NCBI RefSeq assembly: GCF_000219605.1
Contig: NC_015740.1
Span: 3,968,001-4,032,000, forward strand
From: Stutzerimonas stutzeri
GTDB taxonomy: Bacteria > Pseudomonadota > Gammaproteobacteria > Pseudomonadales > Pseudomonadaceae
DNA: 64,000 nt
Direction: 5' to 3'
In this document: positions 10,185-18,899 of the stretch, one piece after another
Position numbering within the stretch: the stretch's first letter is position 1
How the letters are laid out: each line of letters begins with the position of its first letter
Position numbers and translations under genes: made by a program
Notes under the pieces: model-generated
What the model was told of the DNA's origin: nothing
The model's input: the letters and a program-made list of their open reading frames with translations, nothing else
Database searches by the model: none

Positions 10185-11369
10185 ATGGTGCGAACCCTCC
10201 TCGACGACCTGCTCACGGTGCAGCGTATCAGTGCCGTGCCGGCCATCCTGCAGGTCCTCAGCGAAACGACCGGCCTGCGCTTCGCTGCAGTTGCCCGCGT
10301 TACCGAGACGAACTGGACCGCCTGTGCCGTGTTCGATCGTATCGAGTTCGGCCTGAAGGTCGGCGGGGAACTCGACGTGACCACCACCCTGTGCAGCGAG
10401 ATTCACGCCTCCCATCAGCCGATCATCATCAGCCAGGTCAGCGCCGATCCGGACTACTGCCACCATCACACGCCGCAGATCTATGGGTTCGAAAGCTACA
10501 TCTCGGTCCCGGTGCTGCGCGCCGATGGCAGCTTCTTCGGCACGCTCTGCGCGCTGGACCCGCTACCCCGCGACCTGTCCAGCCCGGCGACGCGCGCAAT
10601 GTTCGAATCCTTCGCCCGTCTGCTGACCCTGCAGCTCGATGCCGAGGAGCAGCAGCAGAGCACGCGCGCCGCGCTGGCCGACGAGCGCCTCACCGGCCAC
10701 CAGCGCGAACAGTTCATCGCCCTGCTCGGCCACGACCTGCGTACCCCGCTGGCCTCGATCCAGGCGGCCAGCGACCTGCTGCTGCGCCGCTCGACGGAAG
10801 CCGGCACCCAGCAACTGGCCGAGCACGTGCGCACCGCCAGCCAGCGTGCCTCGCGCATGGTGGATGACCTGCTGGATTTCGCCCGCGGTCAGCTGGGCAA
10901 CGGCATTCCGCTGAACTGGACGACGCCACCGGAGCTCAATCGCACCCTGCGCCAGGTGACCGACGAGCTGCGCAATGCGCATCCGCGACGGGTGCTGCTC
11001 GAGCGGCTGTCGCCGCTGGAGATGTTCGAGTGCGATCCGGACCGCATCGCGCAGCTGCTCGCCAACCTGATCACCAACGCGCTGCATCACGGCGCCAGCA
11101 CCGGCCCGGTGATCGTGACGGCGCAGACCGACAACGGGCATTTCGAACTCGCCGTGCACAACCGCGGCACGCCGATTGCGGCCGAACACCTCGAGCGGCT
11201 GTTCCAGCCCTACTGGCAGGACCAGGGAGGCTCCAGCCGAGGAGGCCTGGGGCTCGGCCTGTTCATCGTCGACCAGATCGCCCGTGCCCACGGCGGCAGC
11301 ATGCGTGTCAGTTCCAGTGCCGAAGCGGGCACCACCTTCACTTTCTCGATGCCGATCCGCCGCGATTGA
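10185..11369 (+). CDS. GAF-domain sensor histidine kinase (orphan)
   Basis: 394 residues from ATG 10185; an in-frame ATG at 10143 would add 14 residues that look unlike coding sequence. No membrane segment or signal peptide: a soluble kinase. Residues about 20-150 are a GAF domain (SYISVPVLRADGSFFGTLCA), followed by HisKA with the phospho-acceptor His183 in ALLGHDLRTPLASI and a HATPase domain (N box NLITNALHHG, G box GGLGLGLFIV). No response regulator is adjacent, so its partner is unknown. The stop touches the stop of the convergent zinc-finger gene (11369/11370). The GAF ligand cannot be deduced. Confidence 0.88.
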   Translation: MVRTLLDDLLTVQRISAVPAILQVLSETTGLRFAAVARVTETNWTACAVFDRIEFGLKVGGELDVTTTLCSEIHASHQPIIISQVSADPDYCHHHTPQIYGFESYISVPVLRADGSFFGTLCALDPLPRDLSSPATRAMFESFARLLTLQLDAEEQQQSTRAALADERLTGHQREQFIALLGHDLRTPLASIQAASDLLLRRSTEAGTQQLAEHVRTASQRASRMVDDLLDFARGQLGNGIPLNWTTPPELNRTLRQVTDELRNAHPRRVLLERLSPLEMFECDPDRIAQLLANLITNALHHGASTGPVIVTAQTDNGHFELAVHNRGTPIAAEHLERLFQPYWQDQGGSSRGGLGLGLFIVDQIARAHGGSMRVSSSAEAGTTFTFSMPIRRD

Positions 11370-11636
11370 TCAACGCAGCTGGCTGTCCTTGCTGCCGCGA
11401 CGGTTGTAGCCGCTGAACCTGGCATCTTCCTTGTCCTGCGCCGCCTGGCACTTGATGCACAGGCGTACACCCGGCACCGCCTGACGGCGCGCCTCGGGAA
11501 TCTTCTCTCCGCATTCTTCGCAGTGCTTCAGGCTTTCGCCCCGAGCGAGTCGGCTGCGGGCGCGCTGTACGGCATCTTCGACGGTGCTGTCGATCTGCTC
11601 CTGTACCGCGCCATCTCCTGCCCAACCGGTGGCCAT
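11370..11636 (-). CDS. DksA/TraR-family C4 zinc-finger protein
   Basis: 88 residues. The start at 11636 has GAGGAGG just upstream on the minus strand; a much longer open frame to 12095 is a shadow. It has the small DksA-like plan: an N-terminal helix rich in charged residues, then a C4 zinc finger CEECGEKIPEARR...CIKC. TraR/YbiI-type proteins bind the RNA polymerase secondary channel or remain uncharacterised. It is convergent with the histidine kinase, with no gap, so any terminators would have to lie inside the opposing genes. Confidence 0.85.
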   Translation of the reverse strand: MATGWAGDGAVQEQIDSTVEDAVQRARSRLARGESLKHCEECGEKIPEARRQAVPGVRLCIKCQAAQDKEDARFSGYNRRGSKDSQLR

Positions 11637-11934
11637 CGCAACCTCCTCGGCCCGCCGGGCCAGTTCTTGGGTGTGCCTGCATTGGAACGGTATTCGCGCC
11701 GGGGGTTTCCAAAAAGCCGCGCCGTGAACCGCCGGATTTCCGTTAGGCCACGCACCGGCGCCGCCTGTCGATCCGCTGGCGCCAAATCGACGAGCGGGGC
11801 TCGCAGCCCGACCAGCTTGACTATCCTCGGCCCGGTTCAGGCAAGCCGTGGCAGCCAGCAGCGCTCCGGTCCGGTCTTGCCGCAGGTGGTCGTCACCGGT
11901 CGGCCGTTCAGTCTTCTCACCAGTGAAGCAGCAT
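11637..11934. other. 298-base intergenic region
   Basis: Divergent upstream region between the zinc-finger gene (minus) and the TorF-like gene (plus). Frames are open on both strands here, but their translations are arginine/proline/alanine-rich and match nothing I know. It should contain both promoters; I see no clear sigma-70 match or terminator. Confidence 0.5.
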
Positions 11935-12654
11935 ATGCACAGACGATATCTGCTCGCGCTGGCCATCGCGCTCGGCGGCTGCGCCAGCCAACCTGAAGTG
12001 GTGGAACGCGAGGTCGGCCAGTTCGACCTCAAGCTCGGCACCGCACCGACTCGCAGCATGGCCCAGGGTCTGGTGCAGCCCACCACGGCCGGCACCTTTC
12101 GTGGCGGCCTCGATCTGACCCACGCCAGTGGCGTCTACCTCGGCCAGTGGTCGCCCAGCGTCGGACTGCTCGACGGCAGTCAGCTGGAGCTCAACAGCTA
12201 TGTCGGTTACGCCCAGCCGCGGCTCGACGACTCGCTGGGTTACGAGCTCGGCGTGATCCGCTATAGCTTTCCCGAGCTGCAGGCCAGGAACCGCGAGGAG
12301 TACTACGCCGGCGTCAACCTGGGCAGCAGCCGGCTGGGTGGCGCGCTGAGCAGTTCGCTGGGGCGGACCGACAGCACGCTGTTTCTCGACCTGGGTGCGC
12401 TGCGGCCGTTCGACGTTGGGGTACGCCTGAAGTACGCCAGCCACACCCTGGACAGCCCGCTGTACTACCCCGGCGGCAGCGTGCGGGTGTTCAACGACTG
12501 GTCTCTGAACCTGTCGCGGCGCCTGCTCGGCATGCAGCTGGATCTGTCCTACACCGATACCAGCCTGCGCGGCGCGCAATGTGGCGTCTATTCCGGGCAG
12601 AACACCTATTGCGAAGGGTTCATGATGTTCAAGGCCGAACGCTCGTTCTTCTAG
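11935..12654 (+). CDS. TorF-type putative porin/Gcw_chp-family protein with lipobox
   Basis: 239 residues from ATG 11935. The N-terminus MHRRYLLALAIALGGCASQP has a lipobox (LGGC, Cys16), predicting a lipoprotein. The rest alternates polar and hydrophobic residues in beta-strand style, with FRGGLDLTHASGVYLGQWSP, YELGVIRYSFP, EEYYAGVN and a C-terminal aromatic ending ERSFF. This matches the TIGR02001/TorF putative porin family (motif G-x-Y-x-G-x-W). Members normally have a plain signal peptide, so the lipobox is worth noting. The function of the family is not well established. It converges on the MFS gene with 21 bases between stops. Confidence 0.7.
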   Translation: MHRRYLLALAIALGGCASQPEVVEREVGQFDLKLGTAPTRSMAQGLVQPTTAGTFRGGLDLTHASGVYLGQWSPSVGLLDGSQLELNSYVGYAQPRLDDSLGYELGVIRYSFPELQARNREEYYAGVNLGSSRLGGALSSSLGRTDSTLFLDLGALRPFDVGVRLKYASHTLDSPLYYPGGSVRVFNDWSLNLSRRLLGMQLDLSYTDTSLRGAQCGVYSGQNTYCEGFMMFKAERSFF

Positions 12655-12675
12655 CGTCGCCGACGTCTGCCGGCG

Positions 12676-13830
12676 CTATCCCTGTCGAAAGCGCAGCTGC
12701 GCATTGCCGACCGCCAGCAGGAAGGCCGCTGCGGCGAAGCCGTAGAGCAGCCCGAGATTGCCATCCTGAAACAGCCAGGAGCCCAGCACCGGGCCGGTGG
12801 CCATGCCCATGAAGCGGAAGAAGTTGTAGCTGCCCACAGCGGTGGCGCGGTTGTGCTGGTACAGGTCCATCAGCAGACTGGTCTGCACCGGCAGCGACAG
12901 CCCGAGAAACAGCCCGAACGCCGTTACCGCCACCACCAGCGCGACCAGCGACAGAGGCGCCACCGCCACAAACAGCAGCAGGCTGAGCGCATTGAGCAGC
13001 GCCGTGACCAGCAGCATCGGCCGCGGTCGCCAATGCCCGAGCAGCCGACCGCCGACGTAGCTGCCGATCACCACGGCCACCGACAGCGGCAGAAACACCA
13101 GTCCTTTTTCGCTGGCGCTCAGGCCGTAGACCGCATCCAGCACCCGCGGCATGAACACCAGGTAGTTGTAGAAGGCGTAGTACTGCACGAAGCTCAGCAG
13201 CATGATCGCCAGCCCTTGGCGGTTGCCCAGTACCTCCAGGTACTGCGCCGGATGAAAGGCGCGCGGCTCCCCGGCCGGCCGGGTTTCCCGCAGCCAGATG
13301 GCGTTGCTCAGCAGCGCGGCCGCGCCGACGAGGGCCAGCAGCAGGAACACGTAGTGGAAGTCCAGATGCTCGCCGACGAAACCGCCCACCACCGGGCCGA
13401 CCACCGGCCCCAGCGCCACCATCATCTGGAACGAACCCATCGCCCGGCCGCGCGCGGCGCCTTCGAAGCGATCGCCGATCACCGTGACCGCCACCACCGC
13501 TCCGGCGGCGATGCCGACCGCCTGCAGCGCGCGGAACGCCAGCAGTGTCTCGATGCGATCGGCCAGGAAACAGCCCAGGGAAGCGACGATATAGATTGCC
13601 AAGCCGGCCAGCAGGGTGCGCTTGCGCCCACTGCGATCCACCAGCGGCCCGTAGATGATCTGCATGAAGGCCAGCACCAGCGTGAAGATCGAGATGCTGA
13701 GGTTGATCAGAAACGGCGTGGTGCGCAGCGCACCACCGAGCTCCGGCAGGATCGGCGCATACACGGTCTGAGTGAACGGCCCGAGAAAGGCGGCGAAGGC
13801 GACCATGAAGGTCAACAGGCGTGGGCTCAT
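12676..13830 (-). CDS. MFS transporter (drug-exporter type)
   Basis: 384 residues from ATG 13830, which has GGAG six bases upstream; a GTG-type extension to 13860 is not needed. Twelve predicted membrane segments. The loop 2-3 motif appears as GPLVDRSGRKRTLL and motif C as GPVVGPVVGGFVGEHLDF, placing it among the 12-TM proton antiporters of the Bcr/CflA or related drug-efflux group. The substrate is unknown. It is transcribed downstream of, and probably with, the oxaloacetate decarboxylase gene (65-base gap), so export of a metabolite rather than a drug is also possible. Confidence 0.85.
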   Translation of the reverse strand: MSPRLLTFMVAFAAFLGPFTQTVYAPILPELGGALRTTPFLINLSISIFTLVLAFMQIIYGPLVDRSGRKRTLLAGLAIYIVASLGCFLADRIETLLAFRALQAVGIAAGAVVAVTVIGDRFEGAARGRAMGSFQMMVALGPVVGPVVGGFVGEHLDFHYVFLLLALVGAAALLSNAIWLRETRPAGEPRAFHPAQYLEVLGNRQGLAIMLLSFVQYYAFYNYLVFMPRVLDAVYGLSASEKGLVFLPLSVAVVIGSYVGGRLLGHWRPRPMLLVTALLNALSLLLFVAVAPLSLVALVVAVTAFGLFLGLSLPVQTSLLMDLYQHNRATAVGSYNFFRFMGMATGPVLGSWLFQDGNLGLLYGFAAAAFLLAVGNAQLRFRQG

Positions 13831-13895
13831 CAAGGCTCCAGTGGCGGCGGTGTTGCCCACCCGGGCAGCGATGGCTGTCCGGGCGGGTCAGCGGC

Positions 13896-14759
13896 TTACT
13901 CCTTGACCTGCATGTACTCCTCGGCCCAGACGACATACTCGTCCGCGGTGGAATACTTGACCGACAACTGCGAGGCGTTGAGGTCCAGGGCGTCGACCTG
14001 ACGCTGCTCGCGCAGGCAGTCGTAGGTCGCCTTGATCGCTGCGAAGTAGGCTGCGTGGCCGTTGACCACGATGCGCACGCCGAGCGCGGCCAGCCGCGCG
14101 TTGTCGCGCAGGTTGGGGTTGCCGTAGGTGACCAGCATAAGCGGCTTGCTGAGCTGGCTGGCAATGCTTTCCAGATGATCGAAATCCTCGATGCCGACCA
14201 GGCAGATGGCATCGGCACCGGCCTTTTCGTAGGCCTGGGCGCGCGCAATGACTTCCTCGAAGCCGATCACGCCGGCGTTGGTGCGACCGATGATGGCCAT
14301 CTCCGGATCGACTCGCGCCTCCAGCGCCGCGCGAATCTTGCCGACGGCCTCGAACATGCCGATGAGGTCGGTGGAGCGGCGACCGAATTTGGGTGGCAGC
14401 AGGGTGTCCTCGATGGTCAGCGCGGAAATCCCGGCGCGTTCCAGTTCGGAAACGGTGCGCATCACGTTGAGCGCGTTGCCGTAACCGTGGTCGGCATCGG
14501 CCAGCACCGGCAACTGGGCGACGCGGCAGATGCGCGTGGCCTGCTCGACGAACTCGCTCAAGGTGATGAGGTTGAAGTCCGGCGCGGCCAGCACCTGCAG
14601 CGAGGCCACCGAGCCACCGAGAATGCCGACCTCGAAACCGAGATCGGCGGCGATGCGTGCCGACATCGGGTCGAACACCGACGCCGTGTGGAAGCAGCGG
14701 TCGGCGTTGAGCAGCTCGCGGAAGTTGCGGCGCAGGTCATGATGAGAGAGTCGCGGCAT
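13896..14759 (-). CDS. Oxaloacetate decarboxylase (PEP mutase/isocitrate lyase superfamily, PA4872 type)
   Basis: 287 residues from ATG 14759, with GGAG six bases upstream. The sequence closely follows the characterised P. aeruginosa PA4872 enzyme as I remember it: [36 protein letters not shown], the metal-binding [10 protein letters not shown] with Asp88, and [19 protein letters not shown] with His235, the residue that marks this class. The enzyme decarboxylates oxaloacetate to pyruvate with magnesium in the cytoplasm. It lacks the catalytic cysteine motif (KKCGH) of isocitrate and methylisocitrate lyases. Confidence 0.9.
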
Positions 14760-14870
14760 ATAGGCTCCGTTTGTTGTATGCGTTGCACGCAAGGGTCGAA
14801 TCGCCCTGTCTGTTCATTTCAATATCGATGCTGAGAAGCTGTTCGGCCATCCGAATGGCACATCTGCCGT

Positions 14871-15755
14871 TTATCCGCCGGCGGCGGGCTGGCGGCGCTG
14901 CACATAGGCCATGCACAGCCCGCTGGCGATGATCACCGCCATGCCGATCAGGGCGCCGGCATCCGGTGCGTGATCGAAGGCGAGGTAACCCACCACCCCG
15001 GCGAACACGATCTGGCTGTAGGTGAACGGCGCCAGCGTCGCCGCGCTGGCGAAGCGGAAGGCGTTGGTCAGCAGCAGATGGCCGAGCATGGCCATGCCAC
15101 CGAGGGCGCCCATCAGCAGCGCGTCGTGCAGCGTCGGCGTGCGCCAGTTGAAGATCACCAGCACGCTCAGGGCCACGCAGCCGACCAGGCTGGTCAGGTA
15201 GTTGCTGGTCACCGGATGGTCGGTTCCGGCCAGGCGCCGCGTGATCAGCTGATAGACCGTGAACGACAGCGCCGCGCCCAGCGGCAGCAGCGCTGCCGGA
15301 GTGAACAATGCCGACCCCGGACGAACGATGATCAGCACGCCGAGCAGACCGAACCCCACCGCGATCCACTGGCTGGGATTGATTCGCTCACCGAGCAGCG
15401 CCGAGGCGACGGTCACCAGCACCGGCGTCAGGAAGATCACCGCGGTCGCCTCGGCCAGCGGGATGAAATGCAGGCCGTTGATGAATAGCAGGCTGACGCT
15501 GACCAGGCTCAATCCGCGCAGCAGCTGAGGCCAGGGCCGCAGGGTGCGGAACACGCGCTGCCCCATGCGCGGCACGAACAGCGCCGTCATCAGCACCGTC
15601 TGCGCCACGTAGCGGGCCCAGATGACCAGAAAGACGGGGTAGATCTCCAAAAGGTGTTTGGCCAACCCGTCATGGCTGGCCAGCAGCAGACCCGACAGCA
15701 GTATCAGCAGAACGCCATAGAGCGGGTGGTGATGATCGTTCAACGCTCGCCTCAC
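14871..15755 (-). CDS. EamA/DMT-family exporter
   Basis: 294 residues from GTG 15755; a TTG at 15743 with GAGG upstream is an equally possible start. Ten predicted membrane segments arranged as two EamA repeats, with PLAEATAVIFLTPVLVTVASALLGE in the first and SAATLAPFTYSQIVFAGVVGYLAFDH in the second (shown in part). The drug/metabolite transporter superfamily exports amino acids and small metabolites; the substrate is unknown. It is 111 bases upstream of the decarboxylase gene on the same strand. Confidence 0.88.
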   Translation of the reverse strand: MRRALNDHHHPLYGVLLILLSGLLLASHDGLAKHLLEIYPVFLVIWARYVAQTVLMTALFVPRMGQRVFRTLRPWPQLLRGLSLVSVSLLFINGLHFIPLAEATAVIFLTPVLVTVASALLGERINPSQWIAVGFGLLGVLIIVRPGSALFTPAALLPLGAALSFTVYQLITRRLAGTDHPVTSNYLTSLVGCVALSVLVIFNWRTPTLHDALLMGALGGMAMLGHLLLTNAFRFASAATLAPFTYSQIVFAGVVGYLAFDHAPDAGALIGMAVIIASGLCMAYVQRRQPAAGG

Positions 15756-15926
15756 TTGTTAGCAGACTAAGCATTATGCCTGCCAAGGCCTGCGGATGCT
15801 CCATCAATCGGCTGACTGGTGCTGCCACGGCGACGAGCCGGCTGGCCAGTTGACACCGGCTGACCTCGGACCTGTACACCCGCCCCGCAGGCCGTCCGCT
15901 GGCAAGCAAAACACCGCCGTTTCGCG

Positions 15927-15932
15927 TATAAT
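15927..15932 (+). promoter_or_regulatory. Candidate -10 element TATAAT
   Basis: Perfect TATAAT 55-60 bases upstream of the GNAT gene. The -35 position is poor, so the call rests on the -10 match alone. A GC-rich GCCGGC-TTTTT-GCCGG stretch follows immediately. Confidence 0.35.
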
Positions 15933-15986
15933 CGCCGGCTTTTTGCCGGGCCGCGTGGCGTTTCGCGGCATTCGAGTGTAGTCGTG

Positions 15987-16490
15987 ATGTACCAGTTGAG
16001 AGCGATGCGGGAGCGCGATATCCCTGCCGTCCTGGCGATCCAGGAAGAATCCTATGCTGCCGAGGTACTGGAAGACGAAGCGGTGATTCGCTCGCGCCTG
16101 GCGGCCTGCCCGCACCTGGCCTGGGTAGCCGAGGACGCCGAGGGGGTCTGCGGCTACCTGTTCGCCTACCCGTCCCGCCTAGGCAAGGTCACGCCGCTGG
16201 ACGGTGAATTCCACAGTGACGGTGAAGCCGATTGTCTGTACCTGCATGATCTGGCCGTGGCCCGTCGCGCCGCCGGTCGCGGCATCGGTCCGGCGCTGGT
16301 ACGCCACAACCTGAAGCAGGCCAGCAGCATCAGGCTGCGCTATTCGGCGCTGGTCTCGGTACAGGATTCGACCGGCTTCTGGTCGCGCCTGGGCTACCAG
16401 GCCCATGACGAACTCGAGCCGCCACAGGCCGGCAACCTGGCTAGCTACCAGATCCCGGCGGTGTACATGGTGCGCAGCCTGCACCAGTAA
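15987..16490 (+). CDS. GNAT-family N-acetyltransferase
   Basis: 167 residues from ATG 15987 (GTG 15984 is directly before it). N-terminal LRAMRERDIPAVLAIQEESY and the acetyl-CoA binding motif LYLHDLAVARRAAGRGIGPALV are typical GNAT features; the C-terminal FWSRLGYQ is the usual beta7 signature. The substrate is unknown. It precedes the second urease cluster by 163 bases and shares its direction, though the palindrome at 16520 lies between. Confidence 0.85.
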   Translation: MYQLRAMRERDIPAVLAIQEESYAAEVLEDEAVIRSRLAACPHLAWVAEDAEGVCGYLFAYPSRLGKVTPLDGEFHSDGEADCLYLHDLAVARRAAGRGIGPALVRHNLKQASSIRLRYSALVSVQDSTGFWSRLGYQAHDELEPPQAGNLASYQIPAVYMVRSLHQ

Positions 16491-16519
16491 GGCGCACGCC
16501 TGCGTCACGACCGCACCGC

Positions 16520-16538
16520 GCGCACCGTAACGGTGCGC
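16520..16538. repeat. Palindrome GCGCACCGT-A-ACGGTGCGC upstream of ureE
   Basis: Perfect 9-bp arms around one central A, 116 bases before the ureE start. Its 15-base core is identical to the palindrome at 4182-4196 before ureD, at almost the same distance from the start codon. Confidence 0.6.
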
Positions 16539-16653
16539 GACAGGCCCCAATATCTGGCACAAAGATCCCTGTAGCCGCCACCAGCCCTGTCCGGACGCCC
16601 GATTGGCAAGCCCCTTGCTCTGCTTCGGCAAACGATCCGACCGGAACAATGCA

Positions 16654-17154
16654 ATGCTGGTGATTCGCCAACGCATCGCGGCCCGCCCTGAATGGCAGGC
16701 CGAACTCGAACTGACCTACGACGCGCGCAGCAAGAGTCGCCTGCGCTGCTTCAGTACCAGCGGCGAAGACGTCGGCCTGTTTCTCGAACGCGGCCAGCCG
16801 CCGCTCGCCGACGGTGAGTGCCTGCTGGCAGCCGATGGCCGTGTGGTGCGCGTGCGCGCCCGCCCCGAACAGCTGTTGCACGTCACCTGCGCCAGCGCCT
16901 TCGAGCTGACCCGCGCGGCCTACCACCTGGGCAACCGCCATGTCGCCCTGCAGGTCGGCGACGGCTGGCTGCGCCTGCTCGACGACTATGTACTCAAGGA
17001 CATGCTCTTGCAGCTGGGCGCCCAGGTCGAACACATCGAGGCGCCCTTCCAGCCGGAGCATGGCGCCTACGGTGGCGGCCATCATCATTCCCACGCCGGC
17101 GAGGCGGAGTTCAGCTACGCACCGCGCCTGCACCAGTTCGGCGTACGCCCGTGA
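16654..17154 (+). CDS. ureE: Urease accessory protein UreE (nickel metallochaperone)
   Basis: 166 residues from ATG 16654. An N-terminal peptide-binding domain (residues 1-70) with TYDARSKSR is followed by the metal-binding domain with LGNRHVALQV, including the bridging His96, then a short histidine-rich tail GGHHHSHAGE at 141-150. UreE dimers deliver nickel to the UreDFG complex. The tail is short compared with the Klebsiella protein, which has about ten histidines. The stop overlaps the GTG start of ureF (GTGA). Confidence 0.95.
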   Translation: MLVIRQRIAARPEWQAELELTYDARSKSRLRCFSTSGEDVGLFLERGQPPLADGECLLAADGRVVRVRARPEQLLHVTCASAFELTRAAYHLGNRHVALQVGDGWLRLLDDYVLKDMLLQLGAQVEHIEAPFQPEHGAYGGGHHHSHAGEAEFSYAPRLHQFGVRP

Positions 17155-17843
17155 ACGCGACGGGCGCGCCCGTCCCGGCCTGGGCCCTGCTCCGGCTGGC
17201 CAGCCCGCAGCTGCCGATCGGCGGCTACAGCTATTCCCAGGGGCTGGAGATGGCGGTGGAGAACGGCCAGGTGAACGACCCGGACAGCGCCCGGCGTTGG
17301 CTGGAGGATCAACTGCTGCTCAACCTTGCCCGCTTTGAGGCGCCACTGCTGCTCGTGCATTGCCAAGCGGCGGCACAGGACGACTGGCCGCGCCTGTTGC
17401 ATCTGGCTGCCGAACACCGCGCCAGCCGCGAAACCCGCGAGCTGCAGCTGGAAAGCCGGCAGATGGGCTATTCCCTCGCGCAGCTGCTCGACGGCCTGCC
17501 GGAACTCGACCAGCCTGGGCGTGACTGCCTGGCCGCGGCCGACGAGCCCGGCTTGGCCCTGGCCTGGGCACTGGCCGCCCGCGCCTGGCGGATCGAACCC
17601 GCCGATGCACTGGCCGCCTGGCTGTGGGGCTGGCTGGAAAATCAGCTGGCGGTGCTGATGAAGACCCTGCCGCTGGGGCAGCAGGCGGCGCAGCGGTTGA
17701 CCTCGCAGCTGTTGCCGGTCCTGAGCCAGGCGCAGCGGGAAGCGAGTCAGCTGCCGGAAGCGGCCTGGGGCAGCGCGCCGTTTGGATTGGTGCTGACCAG
17801 CATGGCGCATGAGCGGCAGTACAGTCGGTTGTTTAGGTCATGA
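17151..17843 (+). CDS. ureF: Urease accessory protein UreF
   Basis: 230 residues from GTG 17151, overlapping the ureE stop by four bases. Family landmarks are [20 protein letters not shown] near the N-terminus, [21 protein letters not shown], and a conserved C-terminal [14 protein letters not shown]. UreF bridges UreD and UreG and is thought to act as a GTPase-activating checkpoint during nickel loading. ureG should follow closely but is displaced by a 413-base repeat-bearing gap. Confidence 0.96.
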   Translation: MNATGAPVPAWALLRLASPQLPIGGYSYSQGLEMAVENGQVNDPDSARRWLEDQLLLNLARFEAPLLLVHCQAAAQDDWPRLLHLAAEHRASRETRELQLESRQMGYSLAQLLDGLPELDQPGRDCLAAADEPGLALAWALAARAWRIEPADALAAWLWGWLENQLAVLMKTLPLGQQAAQRLTSQLLPVLSQAQREASQLPEAAWGSAPFGLVLTSMAHERQYSRLFRS

Positions 17844-18256
17844 GGTTCACAAGCTTTCAGGCAACTCGGACCCCAACCCCCGTCAGGAGGCCGAGCGCAG
17901 TTGCCGTGGAGGGGGTTGAGCGGCATGGATGCCGCGCGAGCTGCGATGGGCCAGGGATGGCCCTTCGCAGCGTGCCTCCGGAGCGGCGATGGAGTGAGGG
18001 CACCCTTCGCGCAGCGAAGGGCCGGATGCCGGGGTCGCCTTCTCTTTGGTTACTTTCTCTTGGCGAGACAAGAGAAAGTGACGCGCCGTGCAAGGCGCAA
18101 CCAGTAGTCCCAGCCGAGGAAAGCGCGGCGCCTGACAACACTGCGTACGCCACCATCGATCACCCAAGGATTTCTATTCCCCCCTGCCCCAATCGGCAGC
18201 AGCACCCTTCGCATCAACCCCGAGGCACCCACACTGCCTCCCAGAGGAGACCACCC
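17844..18256. repeat. 413-base intergenic insert with interspersed-repeat features between ureF and ureG
   Basis: No convincing gene. It holds CCCTTCGC/GCGAAGGG (18003-18010 and 18014-18021) and ACTTTCTCTTG/CAAGAGAAAGT (18052-18062 and 18069-18079), the latter an 11-bp perfect stem with a 6-nt loop. The stretch around 18030-18100 resembles a common dispersed repeat of pseudomonads and other proteobacteria that is often mis-annotated as small ORFs on both strands. The last 30 bases contain the ureG ribosome site. Confidence 0.6.
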
Positions 18257-18871
18257 ATGAGCACACAACCCCTGCGCGTCGGCATTGGCGGGCCGGTCGG
18301 TTCCGGCAAGACCGCCCTGACCCTCGCCCTGTGCCAGGCCCTGCGCGACCGCTACAACCTCGCCGTGGTGACCAACGACATCTACACCCAGGAAGACGCC
18401 CAGTTCCTCGTGCGTAACGAGGCCCTGGCGCCCGAGCGGATCATCGGCGTGGAAACCGGCGGCTGTCCGCACACGGCGATTCGCGAGGACGCCTCGATCA
18501 ACCTCGAGGCCGTGGAGCAGCTCAACCGGCGCTTTCCCGGCCTGGATCTGATCATCGTCGAGTCCGGCGGCGACAACCTCTCGGCCACCTTCAGCCCGGA
18601 GCTGTCTGACCTGACCATCTACGTGATCGACGTGTCCGCCGGCGACAAGCTGCCGCGCAAGGGCGGCCCGGGCATCTGCAAGTCCGACCTGCTGGTGATC
18701 AACAAGATCGACCTCGCACCCATGGTCGGTGCCTCGCTGGAGGTAATGGATCGCGACGCCCGCAAGATGCGCGGCGAGCGCCCGTTCGTCTTCAGCAACC
18801 AGAAGGTCGGCCAGGGTCTCGAGGAGATCATCGCCTTCATCGAAAAACAGGGAATGCTCAGCGCCGCCTGA
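18257..18871 (+). CDS. ureG: Urease accessory GTPase UreG
   Basis: 204 residues from ATG 18257, with GAGGAGA at 18244-18250; the in-frame extension back to 17840 is repeat sequence, not protein. SIMIBI-class GTPase: P-loop GGPVGSGKT (11-19), metal-binding Cys70-Pro-His72 in ETGGCPH, switch [16 protein letters not shown], and base-recognition NKIDLAP. GTP hydrolysis by UreG dimers drives nickel transfer into urease. ureJ follows after 28 bases. Confidence 0.97.
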   Translation: MSTQPLRVGIGGPVGSGKTALTLALCQALRDRYNLAVVTNDIYTQEDAQFLVRNEALAPERIIGVETGGCPHTAIREDASINLEAVEQLNRRFPGLDLIIVESGGDNLSATFSPELSDLTIYVIDVSAGDKLPRKGGPGICKSDLLVINKIDLAPMVGASLEVMDRDARKMRGERPFVFSNQKVGQGLEEIIAFIEKQGMLSAA

Positions 18872-18899
18872 CGTCCGCCCGACCACCCAAGGAGTCTCT

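Noticed and set aside
11637..12095. N-terminal extension of the TraR-like gene
   Set aside because: The start at 11636 has GAGGAGG, and the extension runs antisense into the TorF-like coding region.
17840..18256. N-terminal extension of ureG to 17840
   Set aside because: The added sequence is repeat DNA, and ATG 18257 has a strong GAGGAGA ribosome site and matches the family start.
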